A DNA stretch of 64,000 nucleotides from Alicyclobacillus fructus (GTDB taxonomy: Bacteria; Bacillota; Bacilli; Alicyclobacillales; Alicyclobacillaceae). Below the pieces are notes generated by a model. That model was given only the letters and a program-made list of their open reading frames with translations. It ran no database searches and was not told where the DNA came from. Location: NCBI RefSeq assembly GCF_017329605.1, contig NZ_JAFMTY010000010.1, positions 1 to 64,000 of the forward strand. The letters are read 5' to 3'. A program made the position numbers and the translations under genes. Positions 27,023-36,271 of this stretch are shown here, in pieces. Every line of letters begins with the position of its first letter. Positions within the stretch are counted from its first letter, which is position 1.

Positions 27023-27076
27023 AAAAAAGTCGATTGCGGATCATGGGGTCTTCCATCTTCCTGATGGGGCCGCTCA
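27023..27076 (+). other. attR junction of murA element
   Basis: The right junction centres on TC at 27049-27050, in ATGGGGTCTTCCATC. The left half belongs to the element and the right half to murA. With attL it predicts attP core CATGGGGTCCCCCATG, which has 7-bp mirrored arms around TC, and attB core ATGAGGTCTTCCATC. The attP arms match at 19 of 26 positions outward, a typical large serine integrase site of about 54 bp. Confidence 0.8.
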
Positions 27077-28032
27077 TGGCCCGATGCGGCGAGGTCACGG
27101 TGTCGAAGCCGGGCGGGTGTGTCATCGGCCAGCGGCCGATCGATTTTCACCTGCGGGGTTTGAAGGCGCTCGGGGCGCGCATCGAGGAGTCGCACGGGCT
27201 CATCCGCTGTCAAGCCAAGCGCCTGGTCGGCACGCACATCGTGCTCGACTTTCCCTCCGTGGGCGCGACCGAGAACCTGCTCATGGCAGCGGTCCTGGCC
27301 GATGGGACCACCGTCATTGAAAACGCGGCGCGAGAGCCGGAGGTGGAAGATCTCGCAAACTTCCTCCGAGCGGCAGGCGCCGACATTCACGGGGCCGGCA
27401 CAGGGCGGATCGAGGTGCGTGGGTGCTCGGAACTCGCGGAGGCGTCGTATACCGTCATCCCCGATCGCATTGTCGCTGGCACCATCATGGCGATGGTCGC
27501 GGCGGCCGGCGGCGCGGTGCGGCTTGTGGGAGCGCGCGCGGATCACTTGGGTGTCGTGCTGCAGAAGCTGCGCGACGCGGGTGTTCGCGCCGAGGTGGAC
27601 CATGATATAATAACTGTCATCTGTGAGGAGACCCCTTCATCCATCGACATTCGCACCGCGCCTTACCCAGGGTTTCCAACGGACCTTCAGGCGCCTTTCA
27701 TGGCGTTTTTGACGATAGCCAAGGGCACGAGCATCGTGCAAGAAAGCGTGTTTGAGGCTCGTTTCAAACACGTCGACGAGCTGGTGCGCATGGGTGCCAA
27801 CGTCTCCGTCGACCTGCGCACGGCCATCGTGCGGGGCGTGCCGCGGCTGTCCGGTGCACGCGTCGCCGCCGCGGACCTTCGCGGTGGCGCGGCGCTCGTC
27901 GTGGCGGGGCTTGCGGCCCATGGCGTCACGGAAGTCGAAGGAATGCACCACATCGACCGCGGGTACGAAGACATGGCTTCTCTGCTTCGCGCCCTCGGGG
28001 CGCGCGTGTCGCGCCTGAGGGTCAGCGGATAA
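27051..28032 (+). pseudogene. murA: murA 3' fragment (interrupted by element)
   Basis: This encodes MurA residues 94 to the end (codon 93 is split), including the catalytic loop SKPGGCVIGQRPID (Cys116 in the restored protein) and the typical YPGFPTDLQAP and IDRGYEDM motifs. No frameshift or stop is visible, so the fragment is not decaying. Translation could begin at ATG 27043, but the product would lack part of domain 1. Restored MurA would be 419 residues, the normal family length. Confidence 0.95.
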
Positions 28033-28067
28033 GGAGGAGGCGCACGGGCGGCGAAAGGCGTGAAAGC

Positions 28068-28898
28068 ATGCCACGGCAGGAAACGGCAGAAGAACGCGAA
28101 CGTCGAAAGGCGAGGAATCGGCGCATCGTGGTGAGCTTCTTCGCGTTCATCGGGCTTGTCGCGGTGCTGGAGTCGCCGCTCGCCCGCGTGCGCCATATTC
28201 AGGTGCGCGGAAACACGACGATACCGATGGCCCAGGTCGTCGCGTCAAGCGGCATTGCCTACGGAGAAAGTCTGTGGGCCGTCAACCGCAGGCGGGCGGC
28301 GTCGGCCGTTGTCGCCAAGTTGCCTATGGTCGATCGCGCCGCCGTTTCCGTCTCCTGGACATCAGGCACGGTTTCCATCGACGTGCACGAGCGAGATGTG
28401 GTGGCCGTCTACGCGGCCCAGAACGGCTTCTATGAGCTCATGTCAAACGGCTACGTGTATCAGCAGATCGCCTCGGCCGCGGGTCTCCCGTATCCGATCG
28501 TCACCGGTCAGGCGTCCGATCTCTCGGTGCACCACATGGTCTCTTCGGCGGTCTCCACGGTCTGTCGCCAACTCGCTGAGGTTCCTTCGAGCGAGCTGAC
28601 CGGGGTGTCCGAGATCCACGTAAACGGTGACGGTACCGTCACCCTGTATCTGGACAACGATTTCGAGGTGCTGGCGGATGCGGCCGATCTTCGAGGGGCG
28701 TTGGCCGCCGTTCAGCCGACCGTCCGGTACTTCGAGGCGAAGGGATATCGGCCGGGCGTCATCGATTTGACCGGATCTCCGCCGTACCGGTACACGCCGT
28801 TCTCGGCGCTGCCTGGCGTGAGGTCAGACAACTCAACCGCTGTGGAAGCGAGCGGTCAAACCAACGGGACAAGCCCCCAGACGGCCTCTCATCCCTGA
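28068..28898 (+). CDS. divIB: Cell division protein DivIB/FtsQ
   Basis: A 276-residue bitopic protein. It has a short basic cytosolic tail, one membrane helix (IVVSFFAFIGLVAVL), then a POTRA domain beginning VRHIQVRGNTTI and an extracytoplasmic beta domain. DivIB interacts with FtsL and DivIC in the divisome and also matters for sporulation septation. The C-terminal ~30 residues are low-complexity. It sits directly after murA, as in many Firmicute dcw clusters. Confidence 0.9.
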   Translation: MPRQETAEERERRKARNRRIVVSFFAFIGLVAVLESPLARVRHIQVRGNTTIPMAQVVASSGIAYGESLWAVNRRRAASAVVAKLPMVDRAAVSVSWTSGTVSIDVHERDVVAVYAAQNGFYELMSNGYVYQQIASAAGLPYPIVTGQASDLSVHHMVSSAVSTVCRQLAEVPSSELTGVSEIHVNGDGTVTLYLDNDFEVLADAADLRGALAAVQPTVRYFEAKGYRPGVIDLTGSPPYRYTPFSALPGVRSDNSTAVEASGQTNGTSPQTASHP

Positions 28899-28912
28899 GA
28901 AGGAGGGTGCCT

Positions 28913-29617
28913 GTGAAAGCGCAGGGACGTGTCATCGCATCGCTCACGGTGGTCGCGGTGGCATTGGGCTACATGCTGACGGTGAGCTACCGGCAGAACC
29001 ACGCGGCGGCAGCGCTCGGCGTGCTGGTCAACGGAAGCTCGGCGGTCAACCGAGAGCTCGCGCAACGGCTCGGCGAGTTGAAACAGTCGAATCAAGAAGC
29101 TCAGCAGCAGTTGGCCACCTTGACGCAGGAGATCGCCCAGTACGAACAGATCTCCGCGGGGTCGACGGATTCCGTCCAGGCGATTCAGCAGCGTATGTCT
29201 GGGGAGCGCATCCTGGCCGGCTTGACGCCCGTGCATGGCCCGGGCATTCAGCTGACGCTCAACGATGGCAGTGCGGGTGGAAGCGACGTCGAGCAGATTC
29301 TGGCCCACGACTGGACGTTGCGCAACCTGGTGAACGAGTTGTTCACCGCCGGTGCTGAGGCCGTGGCCATCAACGATTATCGGGTGCTGGCCACATCTTC
29401 CATTGAGTGTCAGGGGCCCGTCGTCTCGGTCAACGGCCATCGCCTCGGGGCACCGTTCACGGTGGTCGCCATCGGCGACCCCGCTGTGTTGTCCTCGGCG
29501 CTCGAGATCCAGGGCGGAATCCTGGATGCGATGCGTCAGGAGGGATTGCAGGTTTCCACGCCCGAGGTCGAGAGCGATATTCACATCCCGGCCTATACCA
29601 ATTCACTTCAGGGGTGA
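28913..29617 (+). CDS. DUF881 family protein (YlxW-like)
   Basis: A 234-residue DUF881 protein. It has an N-terminal membrane helix, a coiled coil (QRLGELKQSNQEAQQQLATL) and a C-terminal domain with ILAGLTPVHGPGIQLTLNDG and NELFTAGAEAVAIN. The family is common in spore formers' dcw clusters; its function is unknown. The GTG at 28913 is six bases after AAGGAGG. It is one of two tandem paralogues. Confidence 0.85.
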   Translation: MKAQGRVIASLTVVAVALGYMLTVSYRQNHAAAALGVLVNGSSAVNRELAQRLGELKQSNQEAQQQLATLTQEIAQYEQISAGSTDSVQAIQQRMSGERILAGLTPVHGPGIQLTLNDGSAGGSDVEQILAHDWTLRNLVNELFTAGAEAVAINDYRVLATSSIECQGPVVSVNGHRLGAPFTVVAIGDPAVLSSALEIQGGILDAMRQEGLQVSTPEVESDIHIPAYTNSLQG

Positions 29618-29622
29618 CGCGG

Positions 29623-30363
29623 ATGGCGGCTCGCTCCAACCGAAGCCTGGTGTGGGTGGCGACAGCCACCGTCGCTGCGCTGGGCTTCATGGTGACGGTC
29701 GATCTGACGGCGGAAGCGCCGGCCGGATCGGGCAACACAAGTTACATCGATCTGCGAACGCAGGTCTCGGAACAGGCGCAGGAACACATCCTGCTTGAGC
29801 AGCAGATCTCAAAACTGGAAGCACAGCTGGCGGAGTATCGGGCGGCGAGCGGGAGCCAGAAGGATCTCAAGCAGGTGTTGGCGAGGGACGAGCGTCAATT
29901 GGCGTCCGAGGCCGGGCTGACGTCCGTCACCGGGCCTGGTATCACCATCACCATCCAACCGGACGCCAAACTCGGGGCGAGTCCCGCCCAGATGGCGCTG
30001 TTTCCCCAGCAGGCTGACCAGTGGCTGGACGAGGTCGTGAACGTCCTGTTCGGGAATGGCGCGACGGCCATCGCCATCAACGGCCAGCGGCTCGTCGGCA
30101 CGTCGTCCATTCGGCTGGTCGAGGTGAATGGGATCGGCAGTGTGCACGTCAATGGGCGATCTATCGAAGAACCGTACGTCATTCAGGCTGTGGGCAACGT
30201 GCAGCAGATGCAAACGGGGCTGTCGGTGAACGTCCTGCAAGGCTACTTTGAGGCGATGGGCCAGGACTTCATCATTCGCTCATACCCCTCGCCCCGCGGC
30301 GTGACCGTTCCCGCCTATACGGGACCGTTGCCTGGGCAATACGCGAAGGAGGGAAACGGCTGA
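29623..30363 (+). CDS. DUF881 family protein (YlxX-like)
   Basis: A 246-residue second DUF881 protein with the same layout as its neighbour: membrane helix, coiled coil and LTSVTGPGITITIQPD domain. It is probably an ancient tandem duplicate, matching the B. subtilis ylxW-ylxX pair. It starts five bases after the upstream stop and its own stop overlaps the next ATG by one base, so the genes are coupled. Confidence 0.85.
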   Translation: MAARSNRSLVWVATATVAALGFMVTVDLTAEAPAGSGNTSYIDLRTQVSEQAQEHILLEQQISKLEAQLAEYRAASGSQKDLKQVLARDERQLASEAGLTSVTGPGITITIQPDAKLGASPAQMALFPQQADQWLDEVVNVLFGNGATAIAINGQRLVGTSSIRLVEVNGIGSVHVNGRSIEEPYVIQAVGNVQQMQTGLSVNVLQGYFEAMGQDFIIRSYPSPRGVTVPAYTGPLPGQYAKEGNG

Positions 30364-30746
30364 TGTATTGGTTGCCCGTCTTAGGCTTGGCCGTTGGCAT
30401 TGGGCTTGGCTTGGTGACCAACGTCGTCATCCCTGTCGCGTTCACCAGTTATCTGTCGATTGCCATTCTCGCCGCGCTGGACACGGTCGTGGGGGGCATT
30501 CGGGCGAGCCTTGACAAGACCTTCGACAGCGCCGTGTTTCTGTCTGGCTTTTTCACCAACACGCTGGTCGCCGCCCTCCTCGCCTATATTGGAAATCAAC
30601 TCGGGGTGGATCTGTATTTGGCTGCCGTCGTGGCCTTTGGCGTGCGCCTCTTTCAGAACATCGCCGTCATCCGGCGGCACGTGTTCACGCTCATCCGACA
30701 ACGGCGAGTGGCCCGCCGCATGGCGTCCACGAAAGATGGAGTTTGA
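30363..30746 (+). CDS. sbp: Small basic protein Sbp (DUF1290)
   Basis: A 127-residue membrane protein with about three to four helices (VLGLAVGIGLGLVTNVVIP; ILAALDTVVGGIRA) and a basic C-terminal tail. It matches DUF1290 and the sbp position between ylxX and ftsA in B. subtilis. Function unknown. The ATG overlaps the preceding stop. Confidence 0.85.
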   Translation: MYWLPVLGLAVGIGLGLVTNVVIPVAFTSYLSIAILAALDTVVGGIRASLDKTFDSAVFLSGFFTNTLVAALLAYIGNQLGVDLYLAAVVAFGVRLFQNIAVIRRHVFTLIRQRRVARRMASTKDGV

Positions 30747-30857
30747 AACCGTTCCTCGAAATCAAAGATTTTTCGCCAGCGCTAGAGGATTGTCGAAATC
30801 CGTGTGGAAGTAGATAGAGAATCGCAGTCTCGGGCGCTCTAGGGAGGTGCCACTCGG

Positions 30858-32093
30858 TTGGCCAAGGAAGACTACATCGTCAGTCTCGACATCGGCACTT
30901 CGAAGGTGCGAGTCATCATCGGAGAGTCGACAGGAAACAACTTGAACATCATAGGAGTGGGCTCCGCCTCGAGTCAAGGACTGCGCCACGGTGCGATTGT
31001 GGATATTGACAAAACGGTTGATTCAATCCGCGAAGCAGTCGATCACGCCGAGCGCATGGTGGGCATTCGAATTCCATCGGCGTACGTGGGCATTTCCGGG
31101 GAGCACATTCAGTTGCACAGCTCGCACGGGGTGGTCGCGGTTTCGTCGGCGGATCGCGAGATCGCGGATGAAGATATTGAACGCGTTTTGCAGCAAGCGC
31201 GAGTCGTGGCGCTGCCTCCGGAACGCGAGGTTATTGATGTCGTTGCCAAGGAATTTGTCGTCGATGGCCTGCGGGGAATCATGGATCCGCGGGGGATGCT
31301 GGGCGTGCGGCTCGAAGTCGACGCCTACCTCATCACCGGTAGCCGCACGGCCATTCACAACATCGTTCGCTGTGTGGAGCGCGCGGGACTGGAAGTGTCG
31401 AACCTCGTGCTTGCCCCCATGGCGGCGAGCCAGATTGCGCTGACCCAGGATGAGCGCAAATTGGGCGTCGCGCTGGTGGACGTGGGCGCCGGCGTGACTT
31501 CGGTCAGCGTGTTCGCCAACGGCGTCCTGATGGGGACGAGCATCATTCCCATTGGGGGCGACTATGTGACGCAGGACATCGCCATCGGCCTGCGGACCAA
31601 CACGGTCGCGGCCGAGCAGGTGAAACTCCGCCATGCGTGCGCCATGGTGGAACAGGCGTCGGAGCACGAGACGTTTCGCGTGCCCCGGATGGGGAGCAAC
31701 AAGGAAGCCGAATTCACCCAGTACGATCTCGCCACGATCATCGAGCCTCGCATGCAGGAGATATTCGGCTTAGTGCGAAAAGAAGTAGAAAAGATGGGCT
31801 ACGCCGACGAGTTGCCCGCGGGCTACGTGTTTCACGGCGGCGTGATGTCGACGCCTTCCGCGGCCGAGTTGGCCGGGGAGGAACTTCAGGCGCCCGTGCG
31901 CATCGCGGTTCCCGAGTTTCTGGGTGTGAGAGATCCCTCGTTCGTGAACGGGGTCGGCATGATTGTGTACGCCGCGCGCACGGGGCTGAGGCCAAGCTCG
32001 GCGGATTACAACGCTGGCGCTCGCCAGGTTCGTTCGTCCAATCACGTCGGCGTATTTGCACGAATCAAAGATTGGCTGCGCGATTTCGTGTGA
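30858..32093 (+). CDS. ftsA: Cell division protein FtsA
   Basis: A 411-residue actin-fold ATPase that anchors FtsZ to the membrane. It opens with IVSLDIGTSKVRVIIGE, has the phosphate motif VDVGAGVTSVSVF and ends in the amphipathic membrane-targeting helix FARIKDWLRDF. TTG start after GGGAGGTG with an 8-base gap. About 110 bases separate it from sbp, so an extra promoter is possible. Confidence 0.96.
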   Translation: MAKEDYIVSLDIGTSKVRVIIGESTGNNLNIIGVGSASSQGLRHGAIVDIDKTVDSIREAVDHAERMVGIRIPSAYVGISGEHIQLHSSHGVVAVSSADREIADEDIERVLQQARVVALPPEREVIDVVAKEFVVDGLRGIMDPRGMLGVRLEVDAYLITGSRTAIHNIVRCVERAGLEVSNLVLAPMAASQIALTQDERKLGVALVDVGAGVTSVSVFANGVLMGTSIIPIGGDYVTQDIAIGLRTNTVAAEQVKLRHACAMVEQASEHETFRVPRMGSNKEAEFTQYDLATIIEPRMQEIFGLVRKEVEKMGYADELPAGYVFHGGVMSTPSAAELAGEELQAPVRIAVPEFLGVRDPSFVNGVGMIVYAARTGLRPSSADYNAGARQVRSSNHVGVFARIKDWLRDFV

Positions 32094-32180
32094 TGTCGGC
32101 CGGTGTGTGCGCGCACGTGCGCGCTGACACCATACTGTCGCAGGGGAAGTGCGGAGCCAAATAGATTAGGAGGACCCACA

Positions 32181-33320
32181 GTGCTGGAATTCGATTTTGA
32201 AACTGATTCCCTTGCCAATATTAAGGTGATCGGCGTCGGCGGCGGCGGGTGCAATGCAGTGAACCGGATGATCGAATCGGGCGTCAAGGGCGTGGAATTC
32301 ATCGTCGTGAACACCGATGCCCAGGCGCTCAAGCTGTCGAAAGCCGAGACGAAGCTTCAGATTGGCGAGAAGTTGACGCGCGGGTTGGGCGCAGGTGCGA
32401 ATCCTGAAATCGGCAAGAAGGCGGCCGAAGAGAGCCGCGAGATGTTGGCGAATGCGCTGAAAGGCGCGGACATGGTCTTTGTCACGGCCGGCATGGGAGG
32501 CGGCACAGGGACCGGCGCGGCTCCTGTCATCGCCGAGATCGCGAAGGAGCTTGGGGCGCTCACGGTGGGCGTGGTGACCAAGCCGTTTCGGTTTGAGCAG
32601 CGCCGCCGCATGATCCAAGCGGAGCAAGGCGTCAATGAGCTGAAACAGAAGGTGGACACGCTCATCGTCATCCCCAACGACAGGTTGCTGGAGATCGTCG
32701 ACCGAAACACGCCGGTGCTCGAAGCGTTCCGGGAAGCGGACAACGTCTTGAGGCAGGGCGTTTCGGGCATCTCGGATCTGATTGCGACGCCCGCCCTCAT
32801 CAACGTCGACTTCGCGGACGTGAAGGCCATCATGACTGAGCGGGGTTCGGCGCTGATGGGCATCGGCATCGCCTCTGGCGAAAATCGGGCGGCGGAAGCG
32901 GCCAAGAAGGCCATTTCGTCTCCGCTCCTGGAGACCTCCATCGACGGCGCGCGCGGCATTCTCATGCACGTCGCGGGCGGCACGAATCTCAGCCTCTGGG
33001 AGGTCAATGAGGCCGCCGATATCGTGTCGATGACGGCGGATCCCGACGTCAACATGATCTTCGGGGCGGCCATCGATCCGAATCTGGAAGACGAGATCGT
33101 CGTCACGGTCATCGCGACGGGATTCGACGGATCCAATCAGCAACAGCAGGCGCGGCAGAGTCATCTCCACCACGAGCCGAACGAGAACGTGGTGCGAGGG
33201 ACGGTGCAGCGTCATCCGTCCGCGCAAGATCCCGTGCTCAACGTGCCGAACACGGGAAATCCATGGGAAATTCCGGCGTTCATGCGCCGTCAGAACAGCA
33301 GGTTTGGGCGAGATCGCTGA
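32181..33320 (+). CDS. ftsZ: Cell division protein FtsZ
   Basis: A 379-residue tubulin-like GTPase that forms the Z ring. GTP-binding signature [21 protein letters not shown]-terminal [16 protein letters not shown]. The C-terminal peptide WEIPAFMRR, after a short linker, is the FtsA/SepF-binding tail. GTG start eight bases after TAGGAGG. A hairpin follows the stop. Confidence 0.98.
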   Translation: MLEFDFETDSLANIKVIGVGGGGCNAVNRMIESGVKGVEFIVVNTDAQALKLSKAETKLQIGEKLTRGLGAGANPEIGKKAAEESREMLANALKGADMVFVTAGMGGGTGTGAAPVIAEIAKELGALTVGVVTKPFRFEQRRRMIQAEQGVNELKQKVDTLIVIPNDRLLEIVDRNTPVLEAFREADNVLRQGVSGISDLIATPALINVDFADVKAIMTERGSALMGIGIASGENRAAEAAKKAISSPLLETSIDGARGILMHVAGGTNLSLWEVNEAADIVSMTADPDVNMIFGAAIDPNLEDEIVVTVIATGFDGSNQQQQARQSHLHHEPNENVVRGTVQRHPSAQDPVLNVPNTGNPWEIPAFMRRQNSRFGRDR

Positions 33321-33358
33321 ACCGCGCCGTGCCGTAAAGAAGAGGTACCTTCCCGCGA

Positions 33359-33382
33359 GGGTCTGCCGACAAAGGCAGGCCC
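33359..33382 (+). terminator. ftsZ terminator hairpin
   Basis: GGGTCTGCC and GGCAGGCCC form a 9-bp stem (one G-T pair) with a 6-base loop after ftsZ. The T-run is poor. It probably ends the dcw operon before spoIIGA. Confidence 0.6.
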
Positions 33383-33476
33383 TTATCGCGTTGAATGAGA
33401 AACCCTTGCTTTGCCGGGCATCCTCCTACACGCCTCGACCTCCTTCTTCAAAAAAGTCTACGGCTCACCCGTCAAG

Positions 33477-33511
33477 TTCCGACAGGCTTCGTAATAGAAA
33501 TCAACTATACT
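33477..33511 (+). promoter_or_regulatory. Possible spoIIGA promoter region
   Basis: A TATACT -10 lies 82 bases before spoIIGA, with no -35 at normal spacing. TTCCGACA sits 22-23 bases further up. B. subtilis spoIIG also has an over-long spacer and needs Spo0A. TTCCGACA and the nearby CCCGTCAAG only loosely resemble Spo0A boxes, so this is weak. Confidence 0.3.
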
Positions 33512-33592
33512 GTCCTCCAAACGATGCGGTGTGATCCCGAGGACACGCCGCCCGTCGGATGGGACACGCCGTGTTCCACCAGAGGTGATGGT

Positions 33593-34612
33593 GTGCAGGC
33601 CCTGCCGGTGGTCTACATCGACATCGTCTGGATGGTCAACTTCATCATGGACTTCGCGTTGCTCTGGACGACCGGCTGGCTGATGAAGCGCCGGGCGCGC
33701 TGGACGCGGCTCTTGGGGGGCGCCTTCATCGGCGCGACCTACGCGCTCGCGCTCTTTGTCCCCGCAATGTCTTTCACCACCACGTGGCCCGGAAAGGCGC
33801 TCGTGTCCGTGCTGATGGTCTGGGTGGCCCTGCCGCACCGCAACGCGCTCGATCTCGCCCGATTGGTCGGCGTGTACTACTTGGTGTCGTTCGTCGTCGC
33901 AGGGGCGAGCGTGGCGTCCCGGTTCGCCCTGCCGGGAACGACGCTCAACCATGCGCTCTGGAGCGCCCGAGGCGTGGCTTTCACCACCTCCGGCGAGACG
34001 CTCGGTCTCATGGTGGGGCTGCCGCTTGCGCTGCACGGCCTGAAGCGACTCGCCGCGCGGCTGCGCAGGGATGCGCGCATCGAGCAATCGTTGGTCGATC
34101 TCGAGATCGAGTTCGACGGGATCGCCATCCGTTGCCGAGCGCTCGTCGACACGGGCAACCAACTGGTCGATCCCGTCTCGAGGCGGCCCGTGTCGCTGGT
34201 CGACGCGGATGTCCTCATGCCCGCGTTTCCGGAATCGGTGCGCGCGCGTGTCGCGGCCGGCGCCAACCTGTTGGACGCGTTGACGGAGGCGCTGCCGAAC
34301 ACGCCCTTTTCCATTGTGCCGTTTCAAGGGGCTTCCGGCCGCGGCTTGACGGTGGCGCTCCGCCCCAAAGCCGTGTATCTCGTGCAGGCGGATGGCTCGC
34401 GCGTCCTCGGCGCGGACAGCCTGTTTGCGGTCTTTCCTGGCGTGCTCAGCGCGGATGGGACGTTTCAAGCCATCTTGCACCCTGAAGTCATGAATGGAGT
34501 GGATGACGATGCAGATGTTCCAATCCCTCGAAACCAAGCGCCGCCTCGCGCTCCTTCGGCTTCGCCTTCTCTACATCCGCCTGCGAATTCGCCTCCTGGG
34601 TCAGCCGGATGA
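33593..34612 (+). CDS. spoIIGA: Sigma-E processing peptidase SpoIIGA
   Basis: A 339-residue membrane aspartic protease. The N-terminal half has about five helices ([20 protein letters not shown] first). The cytosolic domain carries the catalytic DTGN in [12 protein letters not shown]. It removes the pro-sequence of sigma-E in the mother cell. GTG start after AGAGGTGATG. The C-terminal ~35 residues are Pro/Ser-rich and overlap sigE by about 104 bases in another frame, longer than typical SpoIIGA. Confidence 0.92.
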   Translation: MQALPVVYIDIVWMVNFIMDFALLWTTGWLMKRRARWTRLLGGAFIGATYALALFVPAMSFTTTWPGKALVSVLMVWVALPHRNALDLARLVGVYYLVSFVVAGASVASRFALPGTTLNHALWSARGVAFTTSGETLGLMVGLPLALHGLKRLAARLRRDARIEQSLVDLEIEFDGIAIRCRALVDTGNQLVDPVSRRPVSLVDADVLMPAFPESVRARVAAGANLLDALTEALPNTPFSIVPFQGASGRGLTVALRPKAVYLVQADGSRVLGADSLFAVFPGVLSADGTFQAILHPEVMNGVDDDADVPIPRNQAPPRAPSASPSLHPPANSPPGSAG

Positions 34613-35258
34613 GGTCTATTACGTCGGCGGAAGCGAGGCGCTGCCTCCGCCGCTGACCAAGGAGGAGGAGCAGTATCTGCTTGAGCGCCTGCCCTCGGGC
34701 GATCCGTCCGTGCGATCCATGCTCATTGAGCGCAACCTGCGGCTCGTCGTGTACATCGCCCGCAAGTTCGAGAACACTGGCGTCAACATCGAGGATCTCG
34801 TGTCCATCGGGACCATCGGGCTCATCAAAGCGGTGAACACGTTCGATCCGTCCAAGAAAATCAAGCTGGCGACGTACGCCTCGCGGTGTATCGAGAATGA
34901 AATCCTCATGTACCTTCGCAGGAACAACAAACTGCGCGCCGAGGTCTCGCTGGACGAGCCGCTCAACGTCGACTGGGACGGGAACGAGCTGCTGTTGTCG
35001 GATGTGCTCGGCACGGATTCGGATACCATCTATCGGAATCTCGAAGACGAAGTCGATCGCGAGCTGTTGTACGACGCGCTCGACAAGCTGAGCGAACGAG
35101 AACGCACCATCATGGAACTCCGCTTCGGACTTGGCACGGGACAGGAGATGACGCAAAAGGACGTCGCGGATCTCCTCGGAATTTCCCAATCCTACATATC
35201 GCGCTTGGAGAAGCGCATTTTGAAGCGGCTCCAACGCGAATTCAACAAGATGATGTGA
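34509..35258 (+). CDS. sigE: Mother-cell sigma factor sigma-E (pro-form)
   Basis: A 249-residue sigma-70 family factor. A basic, hydrophobic pro-sequence of ~30 residues precedes [16 protein letters not shown], where SpoIIGA cleaves in B. subtilis. Region 2 ([20 protein letters not shown]) and region 4 ([18 protein letters not shown]) are almost identical to sigma-E. I start at ATG 34509 with GGAG nine bases upstream; ATG 34494 or 34503 are possible. It is paired with its processing protease. Confidence 0.95.
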   Translation: MQMFQSLETKRRLALLRLRLLYIRLRIRLLGQPDEVYYVGGSEALPPPLTKEEEQYLLERLPSGDPSVRSMLIERNLRLVVYIARKFENTGVNIEDLVSIGTIGLIKAVNTFDPSKKIKLATYASRCIENEILMYLRRNNKLRAEVSLDEPLNVDWDGNELLLSDVLGTDSDTIYRNLEDEVDRELLYDALDKLSERERTIMELRFGLGTGQEMTQKDVADLLGISQSYISRLEKRILKRLQREFNKMM

Positions 35259-35307
35259 GGCCAAGTTCCATCCTTCCCTCGGTGAATCCCCTTCGTCTGC
35301 ACGAATG

Positions 35308-35337
35308 AGCGGCGCCAGCGGGCGCCGCTTGTTGTTC
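35308..35337 (+). terminator. sigE Rho-independent-type terminator
   Basis: A perfect 9-bp stem AGCGGCGCC/GGCGCCGCT with a 4-base loop, followed by TGTTGTT. It separates sigE from sigG, which must be expressed in the other cell compartment. Confidence 0.75.
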
Positions 35338-35437
35338 CGCCGCCGATTGCATAACCACGGCGAGACCGGACATACTTAAGACGAATTTTGGAATATGTGT
35401 ACACACGTGTATGACGAGCAGACTTGGGGGGACTTCT

Positions 35438-36217
35438 TTGAAGCGCAACAAGGTGGAGATCTGCGGCGTCAACACTTCTCAGCTTCCCGTCCTCTCCAAC
35501 GCCCAAATGAGGGAATTGTTTCAACAGCTGCAGGCCGGAGACACATCCGCGCGCGAAAAGCTGGTGAACGGCAACCTTCGCCTGGTCTTATCGGTCATTC
35601 AGCGCTTCAACAACCGCGGCGAGTACGTGGACGACCTGTTTCAGGTCGGCTGCATCGGACTGATGAAAGCCATCGACAATTTCGACCTCAATCAAAACGT
35701 TCGTTTTTCGACCTACGCAGTCCCCATGATTGTCGGCGAAATCCGCAGGTATTTGCGCGACAACAATCCCATCCGCGTCAGTCGCTCGCTGCGCGACATC
35801 GCGTACAAGGCCCTGCAGGTTCGAGACATGCTGGCCTCCAAGCACCTGCGCGAACCTTCCATCGTCGAGATCGCCAACGAGATGAATCTGCCGAAGGAAG
35901 AGGTGGTGTTTGCGCTTGACGCCATCCAGGACCCCGTGTCCATGTTCGAACCCATCTATCACGACGGGGGAGACCCCATCTACGTGATGGATCAGATTCA
36001 CGACGAGCGGGAAAAGGACTCGGCCTGGGTGGAGGGAATTGCCCTTCGCGAGGCGATGCGCAAGCTGTCGGACAGGGAGAAAAAGATTCTGGCCAAGCGG
36101 TTTTACGAGGGCAAGACGCAGATGGAGGTGGCGGACGAGATCGGCATCTCGCAGGCGCAGGTCTCTCGATTGGAAAAAGCGGCGATCCATCGCATGTACA
36201 AACACATCCAGTCGTAA
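35438..36217 (+). CDS. sigG: Forespore sigma factor sigma-G
   Basis: A 259-residue sigma-70 factor with the sigma-G opening KRNKVEICGVNTSQLPVL and a nearly invariant region 2 (NLRLVLSVIQRFNNRGEYVD) and region 4 (GISQAQVSRLEKAAI). It directs late forespore transcription. The TTG at 35438 gives the family-typical start after a G-rich site; the ATG at 35411 extends the protein without family support. It lies after sigE as in B. subtilis, behind a terminator. Confidence 0.96.
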   Translation: MKRNKVEICGVNTSQLPVLSNAQMRELFQQLQAGDTSAREKLVNGNLRLVLSVIQRFNNRGEYVDDLFQVGCIGLMKAIDNFDLNQNVRFSTYAVPMIVGEIRRYLRDNNPIRVSRSLRDIAYKALQVRDMLASKHLREPSIVEIANEMNLPKEEVVFALDAIQDPVSMFEPIYHDGGDPIYVMDQIHDEREKDSAWVEGIALREAMRKLSDREKKILAKRFYEGKTQMEVADEIGISQAQVSRLEKAAIHRMYKHIQS

Positions 36218-36271
36218 CCGCTGCGCCATCGGTCATATGATCGGCGTAGGACCGATGGGAGGCGGATAGGC

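Larger units (their letters stand above)
24184..27050 (+). mobile_element. Excisable element inserted in murA
   Basis: A 2,865-bp insertion that splits murA at codon 93. It encodes a YpdA-type reductase, a ~52-codon ORF and a large serine recombinase, all on the same strand as murA. The ends share GGTC, with TC the likely crossover dinucleotide. Simple recombination there rebuilds a 1,260-base murA with no scar. There are no terminal inverted repeats, transposase or target duplication beyond the core. This is an integrase-type element, comparable in logic to the B. subtilis skin element but far smaller. The given span counts the TC core at both ends. Confidence 0.88.

Noticed and set aside
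26530-28032. A 500-codon open frame spanning the recombinase tail and murA 3' half as one protein
   Set aside because: The part before 27051 is the recombinase gene read in another frame plus attP sequence; only the part after it is MurA-like. It is not a fusion gene.
35340-35437. Sigma-F/sigma-G type promoter before sigG (CATACTTA and nearby TGTATG repeats)
   Set aside because: No -35 and -10 pair with correct spacing could be aligned; the match is too loose to list.
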